From assembly GCA_039029395.1 (NCBI GenBank), contig JBCCGG010000048.1, positions 1 through 47,020 of the forward strand: 47,020 nt of DNA. Direction: 5' to 3'. Within the stretch, counting starts at the first letter, position 1. Each line of letters opens with the position of its first letter. Both the position numbers and the translations under genes were made by a program. This DNA is from JBCCGG01 sp039029395. GTDB taxonomy: Bacteria > Pseudomonadota > Alphaproteobacteria > Kiloniellales > JAKSDN01. This document shows positions 1 to 8,075 of the stretch, piece by piece. The notes under the pieces were generated by a model. That model made no database searches, was not told the DNA's origin, and saw only the letters and a program-made list of their open reading frames with translations.

Positions 1-24
1 GGCGGCCCGGGTCGCCAAGGGCTA

Positions 25-36
25 TTCCCTGTCAAG
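25..36. repeat. 12-bp inverted-repeat arm (partner at 641-652)
   Basis: TTCCCTGTCAAG here is the exact reverse complement of CTTGACAGGGAA at 641-652, so the NTF2-like gene at 228-602 is bracketed by inverted 12-mers. The rest of 1-227 holds a G/C homopolymer-rich stretch at about 46-82 that could fold as a hairpin, and no gene that I can support. Confidence 0.4.
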
Positions 37-227
37 GGCTTTTCGCGGGGGCGGGGGGGGGTGGGCCCCGGGGGGGCCCCCTGCTTTCACCCCAGACTCG
101 CCTTGCGCTTTTCCGCATCCATCGCAGTTAAGGCGGACCCTGGCGCGCCGCCCGCGTCTCCTCGATGAGGCCGCGCCGCCACACGCCCCATTGCCAAGCC
201 CGCCCCGGTCGCCGATCCTCCACCCCC

Positions 228-602
228 ATGACTCCAATCGATCCCACCGAGGTCCTCGCGCTGGAGCGCCAGGTCTGGGCAGCCCTGGTCGCGGGCAACC
301 GGGCGGCCGACGCGCGCTTGCTGAGCGACGACTTCCTGGGCGTCTACGACAGCGGCTTCGCCGGCAAGGCCGAGCATGTGGCCCAGCTCGCCGCCGGGCC
401 CTCCATCGGCCGCTTCGAGCTGCGCCAGCCCACGGCGCGCCGGCTTGCGCCCGACACGGTGCTGCTCGCCTACGAGGCGCGCTACACCCGCGCGGACGGC
501 GCCGGCGGCGAGGGACGCATGTACGTCACCTCCATCTGGCGCCGCGCCGGCGACGGCAGCTGGCAGAACATCTTTAGCCAAGACACCGCCGCCGAAACCT
601 AG
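228..602 (+). CDS. NTF2-like (SnoaL/DUF4440-type) small protein
   Basis: A 124-residue protein that fits the cone-shaped NTF2-like fold: an N-terminal helix (ALERQVWAALVAGN), a segment like DARLLSDDFLGV, then beta strands ending in YVTSIWRRAGDGSWQNIF. That pattern is typical of DUF4440 and ketosteroid-isomerase-like proteins. Members may be small enzymes or ligand-binding proteins; no catalytic residues can be assigned. I start it at the ATG at 228, because the in-frame extension upstream to 165 is Arg/Pro-rich and lacks the fold. It stands alone, with no signal peptide, so it is probably cytoplasmic. Inverted 12-mers lie on both sides (25-36 and 641-652). Function is unknown. Confidence 0.7.
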   Translation: MTPIDPTEVLALERQVWAALVAGNRAADARLLSDDFLGVYDSGFAGKAEHVAQLAAGPSIGRFELRQPTARRLAPDTVLLAYEARYTRADGAGGEGRMYVTSIWRRAGDGSWQNIFSQDTAAET

Positions 603-640
603 GGCGCGGACCGGGCGCTCGCGCGGACCGCCAGGGCCGG

Positions 641-669
641 CTTGACAGGGAACAAGCGCTGCCTGTCAA
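641..669. promoter_or_regulatory. Inverted repeat, possible operator or promoter
   Basis: TTGACAGG (642-649) and CCTGTCAA (662-669) form perfect 8-bp arms around a 12-bp spacer, about 90 bp before the secreted-protein start at 761. The left arm contains TTGACA, a consensus -35 box, but no good -10 follows at 17 bp. It may be a regulator binding site, or a weak hairpin ending the gene at 228-602. Confidence 0.35.
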
Positions 670-760
670 ATGTGCCGTCTCAGCGCCGCGGTCCAATGCC
701 TTGTTGTGCCGTGGGAAATAAGTCGCAACGAACAATCGATCGCACATGGGGGAGATTTTC

Positions 761-1216
761 ATGAACCGGATGTACGCTGCCTTTGCCGGCTTGGCCCTTG
801 CCGCCGGCGTCTTCTCGCATGGGGCGGTGGCCGCGCCGAAGTGCACGGATTTGGGGCTGGCCGGCCTGCTCGCCCATTGCAACAGCGAGGAGCTGCCGCC
901 GATCACCATGGCCTCGGGCAAGCCCTTGGCGGAGGCGCCGCTCAAGCTGCAGTCCGGTGTCTACTACGAGATCGAGATCGTCGCCGACGGTTCGGCCGAG
1001 CTGGCCCTGGCGGGGCCGGAGTTCTTCCGCGCCATTTGGGTCGACGAGATCGTGATCAACGACCTGGAGGTCCGGCCGCTCGGCGTCGACAGCTTCGAGT
1101 TCGACGACGAGGGCACGATCGAGCTCTCCTTCATCGCCATCAAGCCGGGGCGCTATTACCTCAAGATCCCCGGCAGCAAGGGCGAAACCCAGCGGGTCGA
1201 CATCACCATCGAGTGA
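761..1216 (+). CDS. Secreted hypothetical protein
   Basis: A 151-residue protein with a clear Sec signal peptide (MNRMYAAFAGLALAAGVFSH, then an AVAA-type cleavage region near residue 24). The mature part is acidic and strand-rich, with YYEIEIVADGSAELAL and RYYLKIPGSKGE, as in small periplasmic beta-sandwich proteins. Two early cysteines (CTDLG and AHCNS) could form a disulfide. I start it at 761 because GGGGGAG sits just upstream and the signal peptide begins there; an ATG at 746 only adds five residues. I do not recognise the family, and no catalytic motif is visible. It is convergent with the DUF2238 gene 12 bp downstream. Confidence 0.7.
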   Translation: MNRMYAAFAGLALAAGVFSHGAVAAPKCTDLGLAGLLAHCNSEELPPITMASGKPLAEAPLKLQSGVYYEIEIVADGSAELALAGPEFFRAIWVDEIVINDLEVRPLGVDSFEFDDEGTIELSFIAIKPGRYYLKIPGSKGETQRVDITIE

Positions 1217-1228
1217 CGCTTTCTCGCC

Positions 1229-1846
1229 TCACGCGCTGGCGGCATCCCTCAGGCGCGCGATCTGCCGGTCGTGCAGCCGGGACAGCAGGAGCAGGGCGGC
1301 GATCGCGCCGCTGAGCGCCAGGAACATGTCCCACTGGGTATCCCAGGGGTCGCCCTGGGTGCCCAGAAAGGCCTCGGCCGACTGGTCGAGAATCACCGCC
1401 GCCCACCACTCGATCAGCTCGTAAAGCGCGCTGAAGGCAAGACACGCCGAGACGGTCAAGACCGGCAGCCACCGGCTGCCCTCGAGCGGCGAGGTGCGGA
1501 TCAAAAGCTCGCGGATCAGGATCGCCGGCACGAAGCCTTGGGCGATGTGGCCCAGGCGGTCGTAGGGGTTGCGCGCCAGGTCGAACCACTCCTGCACCCA
1601 AAAGCCGGCCGGCACCTCGGCATAGGTGTAGTGGCCGCCCAGGGCCAGGATCGCGGCGTGGAGGAACAGCAGGCGATAGAGCAGGGGGGTCAGCGGAAAG
1701 CGCCGCCAGGTCCAGGCCAAGATCACCAGGCCGATCATGATCGGCGCGGTCTCCAAGAGCCAGGTCAGGCGGTCGGCCGGGCCGATGCCCGAGAGGATCA
1801 GAAGCGCCAGCGCGCCGGCGAAGAGAAGCTTGAGTTCCGTAGACAA
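1229..1846 (-). CDS. DUF2238 (YjdF-like) inner-membrane protein
   Basis: A 205-residue integral membrane protein with about six hydrophobic segments. It matches DUF2238/YjdF: an early helix LLFAGALALLILSGIGP, the HAAILALGGHYTYAEVP segment, NPYDRLGHIAQGFVPAIL, a conserved SALYELIEWW helix and the DTQWDMFLALSGA signature near the C-terminus. The conserved His, Tyr, Glu and Asp residues in the membrane suggest an ion- or cofactor-related role, but the family's biochemical function is not established. It is monocistronic, convergent with the secreted protein before it, and separated from the TenA-like gene by about 100 bp. Confidence 0.85.
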   Translation of the reverse strand: MSTELKLLFAGALALLILSGIGPADRLTWLLETAPIMIGLVILAWTWRRFPLTPLLYRLLFLHAAILALGGHYTYAEVPAGFWVQEWFDLARNPYDRLGHIAQGFVPAILIRELLIRTSPLEGSRWLPVLTVSACLAFSALYELIEWWAAVILDQSAEAFLGTQGDPWDTQWDMFLALSGAIAALLLLSRLHDRQIARLRDAASA

Positions 1847-1951
1847 GGGCGGGCCTCCCGGGGATCGCGGGCCCCAGGGGCGGACCCGCCCTTGTCAGCT
1901 TAGCAGCGCCCGCGGGCAAAGGCCCGCGGGGTCGTATCGTCGCCGTCGGCC

Positions 1952-2656
1952 CTAGGCCGAGAGCCGCAGGGCCGGGGAGGTGGCGCTCAGGCTGTCGGCC
2001 GCCTCGCTCACCAGGGCGTTCCAAAAGGCCCTCTCGTACTCTTGGACCAGACGCGCGGCCCGGGCGATGCGCCGGGGGTCCTCGCCCCGGTCGAGCCCGG
2101 CCTGGATCGCCGGCAGAGCCTCCCGGTCGATCGGCGGTAGGCCCGCGTAGCCGTCCAGGAAGGCGGTCGCCTCGCCCGGCCAGGCGTAGATCTCGCGCAG
2201 GGCACGGGCCAGGGTGCCGCAACTGCGGCCCCACAGCGGCAGGTTGACCAGGAAGGCCGCGGCGACTTCGGCCGGCGTGCCCTGGCGCAACAGGAGGGTC
2301 AAGTAGGCGCCGAAGGCGAAGCTTCTGGCGCTCGGCTCATAGGCCTCCAGATCGGCTACGGAGAGGCCCAGGTTGGCCGCCATCACCGGCAGCTTGTCCC
2401 GGCTCTCCAGCTTGCCGCTCAAGAGGCCGCGCAGAACGCCGTCGGGCAGGGTGCAGTCGGGGGCCGCGAGGCGCGCGGCGGAGGCCGGGGCCAGGGCGTT
2501 CAGGATCGCGTATTGGGTGCCGACGAAGGGCACCAGGGCGCCGACCGCGGCCCGCCCGTCGCGGAAGGCCAGCAGAAAAGGGTGCTCGGCGATCGCCCGC
2601 TCGCTCTCCTTGAGCTCGGCGGCGATCATGCGGACGAAGATGTCGGCTTGGGTCAT
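1952..2656 (-). CDS. TenA/PqqC-like (heme-oxygenase fold) protein, paralog 1
   Basis: A 234-residue all-helical protein with the look of the TenA/Thi-4/PqqC heme-oxygenase-like fold: AAELKESERAIAEHPFL, then PFVGTQYAILNAL, YEPSARSFAFGAYL in the centre and YERAFWNALV near the end. It shares the GTQY, YEP(S/T)AR and WG..C signatures with the protein at 24570-25238, so the two are paralogs. Classical TenA hydrolyses aminopyrimidines in thiamine salvage through a Cys nucleophile. No thiamine gene or THI-box-like leader is visible here, and the Cys in GRSCGTL is not at an obviously equivalent position. Substrate unknown. It diverges from the MmcQ/YjbR gene. Confidence 0.65.
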   Translation of the reverse strand: MTQADIFVRMIAAELKESERAIAEHPFLLAFRDGRAAVGALVPFVGTQYAILNALAPASAARLAAPDCTLPDGVLRGLLSGKLESRDKLPVMAANLGLSVADLEAYEPSARSFAFGAYLTLLLRQGTPAEVAAAFLVNLPLWGRSCGTLARALREIYAWPGEATAFLDGYAGLPPIDREALPAIQAGLDRGEDPRRIARAARLVQEYERAFWNALVSEAADSLSATSPALRLSA

Positions 2657-2873
2657 AGGCAGTTACGCTCCCGTCTTGGCTGGCCGGGCGGCGGGACAGG
2701 CCGGCCGGCGCAGGCGTTGCGCCCGTTGAACTTTCGGGCTTGTCTAAGCACCTGGGCGCACGCGAAATGCCGGTCAAGATCGGGCCCATTACATCGGCAT
2801 GACGGATTGGTAAGTCTTCATTAAATAGCGGGACAGTATGAAAATGCAAAGCGCCGGTGCTATGGTTCGGGCC

Positions 2874-3230
2874 ATGACCTACGAGGAGTTCAACGCCTTT
2901 TGCCGCGGCCTGCCGGCGACCACCCACGTGGTGCAGTGGGGCGGCTCGGACGTCTGGAAGGTCGGCGGCAAGGTCTTCGCGATCGGCGGCTGGGGCAACG
3001 GCGAACCGGCCTTCACCTTCAAGGTCAGCCCGCTCTCCTACGAGATCCTGAAAGAGCAGCCCGGCCTGCGCCCGGCACCCTACCTGGCCTCGCGCGGCAT
3101 GAAGTGGATCCAGCACTACGGGCAACCCGGCCTGCCGGACGAGGACCTGCAGGCCTACCTGCGGGAATCCCACAAGATCGTCGCCCAAGGGCTCACCAAG
3201 AAGAAGCAGAAAGAGCTGGGTCTGGCCTAG
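2874..3230 (+). CDS. MmcQ/YjbR family protein
   Basis: A 118-residue protein of the MmcQ/YjbR family. Family marks are MTYEEFNAFCRGLPATTHVV at the start, then WKVGGKVFAIGGW, FTFKVSPLSYEILKEQPGLRPAPYLA, MKWIQHY and a C-terminal SHKIVAQGLTKKKQKELGL. The fold resembles a double-wing DNA-binding motif, but DNA binding is not proven for most members. I start it at 2874, where the family's TYEEF begins; an ATG at 2838 would add a 12-residue unconserved leader. The AT-rich stretch around 2810-2850 probably carries its promoter and that of the divergent TenA-like gene. The TauE/SafE gene follows after about 40 bp. Confidence 0.85.
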   Translation: MTYEEFNAFCRGLPATTHVVQWGGSDVWKVGGKVFAIGGWGNGEPAFTFKVSPLSYEILKEQPGLRPAPYLASRGMKWIQHYGQPGLPDEDLQAYLRESHKIVAQGLTKKKQKELGLA

Positions 3231-3268
3231 CGCTCGCCCTGCCGGCCCGGGGTGCTAGAGTGCCCGCC

Positions 3269-4018
3269 ATGCTCGAGCCCCTGACGATCGCGATCATCGC
3301 CGGGACCTTTCTCTTGGCCGGCGCGGTCAAGGGGGTGATCGGGTTGGGGCTGCCGACGGTCAGCCTGGCGCTCCTGACCGTCGCGCTCGATCTGCCGAGC
3401 GCCATGGCCCTGCTGCTGGTGCCGTCCTTCGTCACCAACCTCTGGCAGGCCCTGGTCGGTGGCAACGCCTTGGCCATCGTGCGCCGGCTCTGGCCGTTCC
3501 TGCTGACGGCGACGGCCACGGTGTGGCTTGGCGCCCTGGCGCTGACCCGGGTCGATCTGGCCCTGTTGTCGGCGCTGCTGGGGCTGCTGCTGGTGGTCTA
3601 CGGGGCGCTCAATCTGGCGGGGGTCCGGCCTGCCATCGCGCCGCGCCAGGAGCCCTGGCTGGGGCCGCTGGCCGGCACCGCGAACGGGGTTTTGACCGGC
3701 ATGACCGGCTCCTTCGTGGTGCCCGGCGTGCTGTTCCTGCAAGCGATCGGCCTGCCCCGGGACCAGCTGATCCAGGCCATGGGCCTGCTCTTCACCCTCT
3801 CGACCGTCGCGCTGGCCGCCGCGCTCGGCCAGAACGACCTGCTCGGCGCCCGGCTCGGCCTCGCCTCAGCCGCCGCCGTGGTGCCGGCGCTGCTCGGCAT
3901 GGTGGCCGGGCAGACGCTGCGCCACCGGCTTTCCGAGGCCCAGTTCCGGCGGGTGTTCTTCCTGGCGCTGCTGGCGCTCGGCCTCTACATCATCGCGAAC
4001 GCGGCGCTCGAGGCCTAG
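3269..4018 (+). CDS. TauE/SafE family anion exporter
   Basis: A 249-residue membrane protein with about eight hydrophobic segments in two repeats, as in TauE/SafE (DUF81) permeases. The first repeat carries GAVKGVIGLGLPTVSLALL, the second GPLAGTANGVLTGMTGSFVVPGVLFLQ; both are the family's Gly/Pro-rich re-entrant signatures. Members export sulfite, sulfoacetate and other small organosulfur anions, but substrate cannot be read from sequence. The start at 3269 (MLEPLTIAII) begins directly at the first membrane helix; longer in-frame extensions overlap the MmcQ gene. Its 3' end overlaps the convergent PAP2 gene by 29 bp. A link to the desulfhydrase-like enzyme at 25235-26245 is possible but far away. 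Confidence 0.88.
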   Translation: MLEPLTIAIIAGTFLLAGAVKGVIGLGLPTVSLALLTVALDLPSAMALLLVPSFVTNLWQALVGGNALAIVRRLWPFLLTATATVWLGALALTRVDLALLSALLGLLLVVYGALNLAGVRPAIAPRQEPWLGPLAGTANGVLTGMTGSFVVPGVLFLQAIGLPRDQLIQAMGLLFTLSTVALAAALGQNDLLGARLGLASAAAVVPALLGMVAGQTLRHRLSEAQFRRVFFLALLALGLYIIANAALEA

Positions 4019-4610
4019 GCGCCCCGGCCGCCAAGGCGCCGATCAGCGCCCAGACTCCGCCGGCCAATGCCCCGGCGACCACGTCGGAGAGATAATGCAC
4101 GCCGAGCGCCAGGCGGCTGAGGCCCACGAGGACAACGACGGCAAGCGCGGCCAAGGCGAGCATCCAGCGGCAGGCGCCGGTCCGGCAGGTGCGGGCGAGC
4201 AGCAGGGCGATGACGCCGTAAACCCCGGCGGCGAGCGTGGTGCTGCCGCTGGGGAAGGAGAGGCCAGTCTCGACGATGCCGGCGAGCGGCTCGGGCCGGG
4301 CCCGGGCGACCAGGGGCTTGACCACGACAATGGTGCCAATCGACCCGGCCCAGGCCAGCGCGAGGCCCAGTACGGCGCGCTTGAAGCCCTTGGCCCAGAA
4401 CGCGAGCGCGGCGACGCCGGCCAGCACGCCGGTCGCCACGCCCCCGGCCATGGCGGAGATCGCCTGAAAGAGCGGCACCAGCGCCGGTCCCCCAAGGCCG
4501 GCGAGCGCCGGGTTGACCGTCCGATCGATGGCGAGCAGGGGGCTGTCGCCGGCGACCAGCAGGGCAATACCGGCGAAGAGGAGCGCGAAGAGGCCGGCGG
4601 CCAGCCGCAA
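3990..4610 (-). CDS. PAP2-family membrane phosphatase with altered motif 2
   Basis: A 206-residue membrane protein with five or six hydrophobic segments and the three PAP2 phosphatase motifs. Motif 1 is KPLVARARP (KX6RP type); motif 3 is SRLALGVHYLSD, with the catalytic Arg, His and Asp. Motif 2, normally PSGH, reads FPSGSTTLAAG, so the His usually acting as general acid is Ser. Family members dephosphorylate lipid phosphates such as undecaprenyl pyrophosphate or phosphatidate. The altered motif may mean slower or different activity. The gene ends inside the convergent TauE/SafE gene and starts 7 bp after the mrp stop codon, so it may be cotranscribed downstream of mrp. Confidence 0.85.
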   Translation of the reverse strand: MRLAAGLFALLFAGIALLVAGDSPLLAIDRTVNPALAGLGGPALVPLFQAISAMAGGVATGVLAGVAALAFWAKGFKRAVLGLALAWAGSIGTIVVVKPLVARARPEPLAGIVETGLSFPSGSTTLAAGVYGVIALLLARTCRTGACRWMLALAALAVVVLVGLSRLALGVHYLSDVVAGALAGGVWALIGALAAGAPRPRAPRSR

Positions 4611-4617
4611 GCCGGGC

Positions 4618-5766
4618 CTACTGCATCACGATCTTGGGAGCCGGCCGGGCGCCGGCGCCTGCGCCCAGCTTGGCGGCGACCTGCTCGGCGATCGCCACAT
4701 AGGCCTGGGCCTGGGGGCTGGCCGGGTTGGAGACCACGATCGGCCGCCCGGAATCCGAGGTTTCGCGGATCTCCAGATCCAGCGGAATTTCACCCAGGAA
4801 GGTCATGCCGAGCTTGTCGGCCTCGCGCTTGGCGCCGCCGTGACTGAACACGTGGGAGACGTGGCCGCACTTGGGGCAGGAAAAGTAGCTCATATTCTCG
4901 ACGATGCCGAGCACCGGCACGTCGACCTTGCGGAACATGTTGAGGCCCTTCTTGGCGTCGATCAGGGCAATGTCCTGAGGCGTCGAGACGATCACCGCGC
5001 CCGACAGGGGCACCTGCTGAGACATGGTGAGCTGGGCGTCGCCGGTGCCCGGCGGCATGTCGACGATCAGCACGTCGAGCTCGCCCCATTCCACATCGCG
5101 CATCATCTGTTGGAGCGCGCTCTGGACCATGGGTCCGCGCCAGATCATCGGCGTGTCCTCGGCCACCAGAAAGCCCATGGACATGCATTTGACGCCGAAA
5201 TTCTCCATTGGCTGCAAGATCTTACCGTCGGCCGAGGTGGGCCGGCCGGAGATCCCCATCATGCGCGGCTGGGACGGGCCGTAGATGTCGGCGTCGAGCA
5301 GGCCGACCCGCTGGCCCAGAGTCGCCAGCGCCAGCGCCAGATTGGTCGCGGTGGTCGATTTGCCGACCCCGCCCTTGCCGCTGGCAACCGCGACGATCGC
5401 CTTGACGCCGGGCACCATGGCGCGCTCGGCGCCTGGGCCGGCGGCCTGCTGCTGGGCCGGCGCGGGGGCGGCTTGCGCTGCGCCCTGGCCGTTGGCCGGT
5501 GGGGCCTGACCCGGGCCGGAATGGGCAGTTAGGACAGCGGTCACAGAAAGCACGCCCTCCAAGGCCATCACCGCCTGTTCGGCGGATTTGCGCAGGGGCT
5601 CCATCTGGGCGCCTTTCTTGGGGTCGACCTCGATCGCGAAGCCGACGTTGCCGTCCTTGACCACGAGGCCCGAGATCATGCCGAGCTTGACGATGTCCTG
5701 GCCCCGCTCGGGCTCGATCACGGCCCCCAGGGCATCAAGAATTTCTTGCTCCGTGGCGCGCCCCAT
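4618..5766 (-). CDS. mrp: Mrp/ApbC iron-sulfur carrier ATPase
   Basis: A 382-residue Mrp/Nbp35-family P-loop ATPase that carries and delivers Fe-S clusters in the cytoplasm. The N-terminal DUF59/MIP18 domain spans about residues 1-85, followed by an Ala/Gln/Pro-rich linker (about 85-118). Then comes the ATPase domain with the deviant Walker A KGGVGKST (131-138), the switch motif DADIYGPS (158-165), DMPPGTGD (236-243) and the cluster-binding pair CPKC (C297, C300). Length and order are normal for alphaproteobacteria. It diverges from hflK across a 169-bp region, a common arrangement in this class, and may be cotranscribed with the PAP2 gene 7 bp downstream. Confidence 0.95.
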   Translation of the reverse strand: MGRATEQEILDALGAVIEPERGQDIVKLGMISGLVVKDGNVGFAIEVDPKKGAQMEPLRKSAEQAVMALEGVLSVTAVLTAHSGPGQAPPANGQGAAQAAPAPAQQQAAGPGAERAMVPGVKAIVAVASGKGGVGKSTTATNLALALATLGQRVGLLDADIYGPSQPRMMGISGRPTSADGKILQPMENFGVKCMSMGFLVAEDTPMIWRGPMVQSALQQMMRDVEWGELDVLIVDMPPGTGDAQLTMSQQVPLSGAVIVSTPQDIALIDAKKGLNMFRKVDVPVLGIVENMSYFSCPKCGHVSHVFSHGGAKREADKLGMTFLGEIPLDLEIRETSDSGRPIVVSNPASPQAQAYVAIAEQVAAKLGAGAGARPAPKIVMQ

Positions 5767-5935
5767 CCTTGTACCTCCACCTGTCCAATGTTATCCGCTG
5801 GAAGCGACGGTCCGAATCGCTATCTATAGGCTATCGGCGTTGTGTCGGCTGCGGCAAAGCTTTGCTGTGCAGACAAACCGCCGCACGGGTTATATTGCCA
5901 GCGCGCCCGCTGGCGCAAGACGAGGATGTAGGCTG

Positions 5936-7129
5936 ATGCCCTGGAAATCGCAAGATGGTGACGGCGGTGGCTCCGGTGGAGGCGGCCCTTGGGGCGGCGG
6001 CTCGGGGGGTGGCGGCGGCTCCGGTGGCGGCGGGCCCTGGGGCGGCGGCTCCGGCGGCGGCGGTGGCGGCGGCCCATGGGGCGGCGGCTCTGGCGGCGGT
6101 GGTGGCGGCGGACGGCCGCCCGATTTCGAAGATTTCATCCGCAAGGGTCAGGATCGCTTCCGGCGCGCCATGCCAGGCGGCTTCGGCGGTGGCAAGGGTA
6201 TCGCGATCATCGTCGTGATCGTGATCGCCCTCTGGGGCCTCTCCGGGCTCTACCGGGTCCAGCCGGATCAGCGGGGTGTCGAGCTGGTGTTCGGCAAGTA
6301 TGTCGGTACGACCGACCCGGGCCTGCACTGGAACTATCCCTATCCGATCGGCGAGGTCGACCGGCCCAGCGTGACCACGATTAATCAGATCGAGGTGGGC
6401 TTCCTTACCAGGCCCAACGGCAGCAAGCAGGACGTTGACGTCGAAAGCCTGATGTTGACCGGCGACCAGAACATCATCGACATCGAGTTTAACGTTCAGT
6501 GGCGCATCTCGGACGCCAAGGACTACCTCTTCAAGATTCGCGATCCGGCGGCCACGGTGAAGATTGTCGCCGAGAGCGCGATGCGTGAGATCATCGGTCA
6601 GACCGATATTCAGCCTGCCCTGACCGAGGCGCGGACCGACATCCAGCAGAAGGCCCAGATACTTTTGCAGAAGATTCTCAACGACTATGAGTCGGGCATC
6701 GAGATCACCGAGGTCAAGCTGCAGGACGTGCAGCCGCCGCCGCCGGTCATCGACGCCTTCAACGACGTGCTGCGCGCCCAGCAGGACCGCGAGCGCCTGC
6801 GCAACGAGGCGGACAAGTACCGTAACGACATTCTGCCGCGCGCCCGAGGCGAAGCCCAGCGGGTGATCCAAGGGGCCCAAGCCTACAAGGAACGCCTGGA
6901 GAACGAGGCCGAAGGTGAGGCCCAGCGCTTCCTCTCGGTGTACAACGCCTATAAGGAGAATCCGGACGTGACCACCCGGCGCATGTACCTGGAGACCCTG
7001 CAGGACGTGCTGTCCAAGACCGACAAGGTGATCCTCGATCCGGGCATTTCGGGCGCCGTGCCCTACTTGCCGCTCAACGAGCTGAGGCGAAACTCGACCT
7101 CGTCCGGCTCCTCGTCCAGCAACAACTGA
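5936..7129 (+). CDS. hflK: FtsH protease modulator HflK
   Basis: A 397-residue SPFH/prohibitin-family protein. With HflC it forms a large periplasm-facing cage around FtsH that limits proteolysis of membrane proteins. Residues 8-60 are an extreme Gly-rich cytoplasmic tail with three PWGGGSGGGG units (starting at residues 18, 34 and 47), followed by PPDFEDFIRKGQDRF. One membrane helix lies at about 88-105, then the SPFH domain (VQPDQRGVELVFGKY onward) and a long charged coiled coil from about residue 275 to 345. I start it at the ATG at 5936: the MPW opening is typical for HflK, and an upstream extension runs through the promoter region. hflC follows after 16 bp. Confidence 0.95.
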   Translation: MPWKSQDGDGGGSGGGGPWGGGSGGGGGSGGGGPWGGGSGGGGGGGPWGGGSGGGGGGGRPPDFEDFIRKGQDRFRRAMPGGFGGGKGIAIIVVIVIALWGLSGLYRVQPDQRGVELVFGKYVGTTDPGLHWNYPYPIGEVDRPSVTTINQIEVGFLTRPNGSKQDVDVESLMLTGDQNIIDIEFNVQWRISDAKDYLFKIRDPAATVKIVAESAMREIIGQTDIQPALTEARTDIQQKAQILLQKILNDYESGIEITEVKLQDVQPPPPVIDAFNDVLRAQQDRERLRNEADKYRNDILPRARGEAQRVIQGAQAYKERLENEAEGEAQRFLSVYNAYKENPDVTTRRMYLETLQDVLSKTDKVILDPGISGAVPYLPLNELRRNSTSSGSSSSNN

Positions 7130-7145
7130 GCCAGGGAGAGCCATC

Positions 7146-8051
7146 ATGCAAAACAAGCTAGCCCTGATCATCGGCATCTTGCTCGTCGTGCTCGGCGTGG
7201 CGCTCTTCATGTCGCTCTACACCGTGCGCGAGACCCAGCAGGTTTTGGTGCTGCAGTTCGGTGAGATCAAGCGCACGGTCACCGAGCCGGGCCTCAAGCT
7301 GAAATGGCCTTGGCAGAACGTGGTGATCTACGACAAGCGGATCCTCAATCTGGACCCGCCGACCGAGCAGGTCATCCTGTCCGATCAGAACCGGCTCTTG
7401 GTCGACGCCTTCGCCCGCTACCGCATCACCAATCCGGTGGAGTTCTACAAGTCGGTGCGCGAGGAGAGCGTGCTGCGCGCGCGTCTCGGGCAGATCATCA
7501 ACGCCGCGGTGCGTGGCATCCTCGGCAACGTGACGCTGTCCAGCGTGTTGTCCGACGACCGGGTCAACATCATGGCCCAGATCCGCGACCAGGTGAACCG
7601 GAACGCCGAGAACTTCGGCATCCGGGTGGTCGACCTGCGCATCGGCCGGGCCGACCTGCCGGACCAGACCCGGGAATCGGTCTACGACCGCATGAAGTCG
7701 GAGCGCGAGCGCGAAGCCGCCGAGTTCCGCGCCCAGGGCTTCGAGCAGGCCCAGCGCATTCGCGCCACGGCCGACCGGGAGTCGACCGTGATCAAGGCCG
7801 AGGCCGAGCGCGAGGCCGACATCCTGCGCGGTGAAGGCGAAGGCAAACGCACGACGATCCTAAACGACGCCTATGGCCAGGACTCGGGCTTCTTCGACTT
7901 CTACCGCTCCATGCAGGCCTACGAGAAATCGCTCGCCAACGACAGCACCTACATGGTGCTCTCGCCGCAAAGCGAGTTCTTCAACTTCTTCGACAACACG
8001 TCGCCCCGGGACACCGCGGCGCCGACGGAGGGCAGCGGCACGGCCCAATGA
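7146..8051 (+). CDS. hflC: FtsH protease modulator HflC
   Basis: A 301-residue partner of HflK. It has one N-terminal membrane helix (about residues 5-24, LALIIGILLVVLGVALFMS), then an SPFH domain starting TVRETQQVLVLQFGEIKR, and an Ala/Glu/Arg-rich coiled coil (EREREAAEFRAQGFEQAQRI region). The C-terminal part carries the usual SPQSEFFNFF segment. GGGAG just upstream of the ATG supports the start. It lies 16 bp after hflK and 24 bp before the DUF2065 gene, so hflK-hflC-DUF2065 is almost surely one transcript and perhaps runs on to degP. Length is normal for the family. Confidence 0.95.
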   Translation: MQNKLALIIGILLVVLGVALFMSLYTVRETQQVLVLQFGEIKRTVTEPGLKLKWPWQNVVIYDKRILNLDPPTEQVILSDQNRLLVDAFARYRITNPVEFYKSVREESVLRARLGQIINAAVRGILGNVTLSSVLSDDRVNIMAQIRDQVNRNAENFGIRVVDLRIGRADLPDQTRESVYDRMKSEREREAAEFRAQGFEQAQRIRATADRESTVIKAEAEREADILRGEGEGKRTTILNDAYGQDSGFFDFYRSMQAYEKSLANDSTYMVLSPQSEFFNFFDNTSPRDTAAPTEGSGTAQ

Positions 8052-8075
8052 GCTTGAGCGGACAGGGCCCGGACC

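Noticed and set aside
46..82. Intrinsic terminator or frameshift in the poly-G/C run
   Set aside because: The run can fold in several ways and has no T-run; homopolymers of this kind are also prone to sequencing error, so no claim is made.
2657..2873. TPP riboswitch upstream of the TenA-like gene
   Set aside because: No CUGAGA or other conserved THI-box parts are found on either strand.
5831..7210. Long minus-strand open frame opposite hflK
   Set aside because: Low-complexity Ala/Gly translation and no ribosome site; hflK on the other strand is certain.
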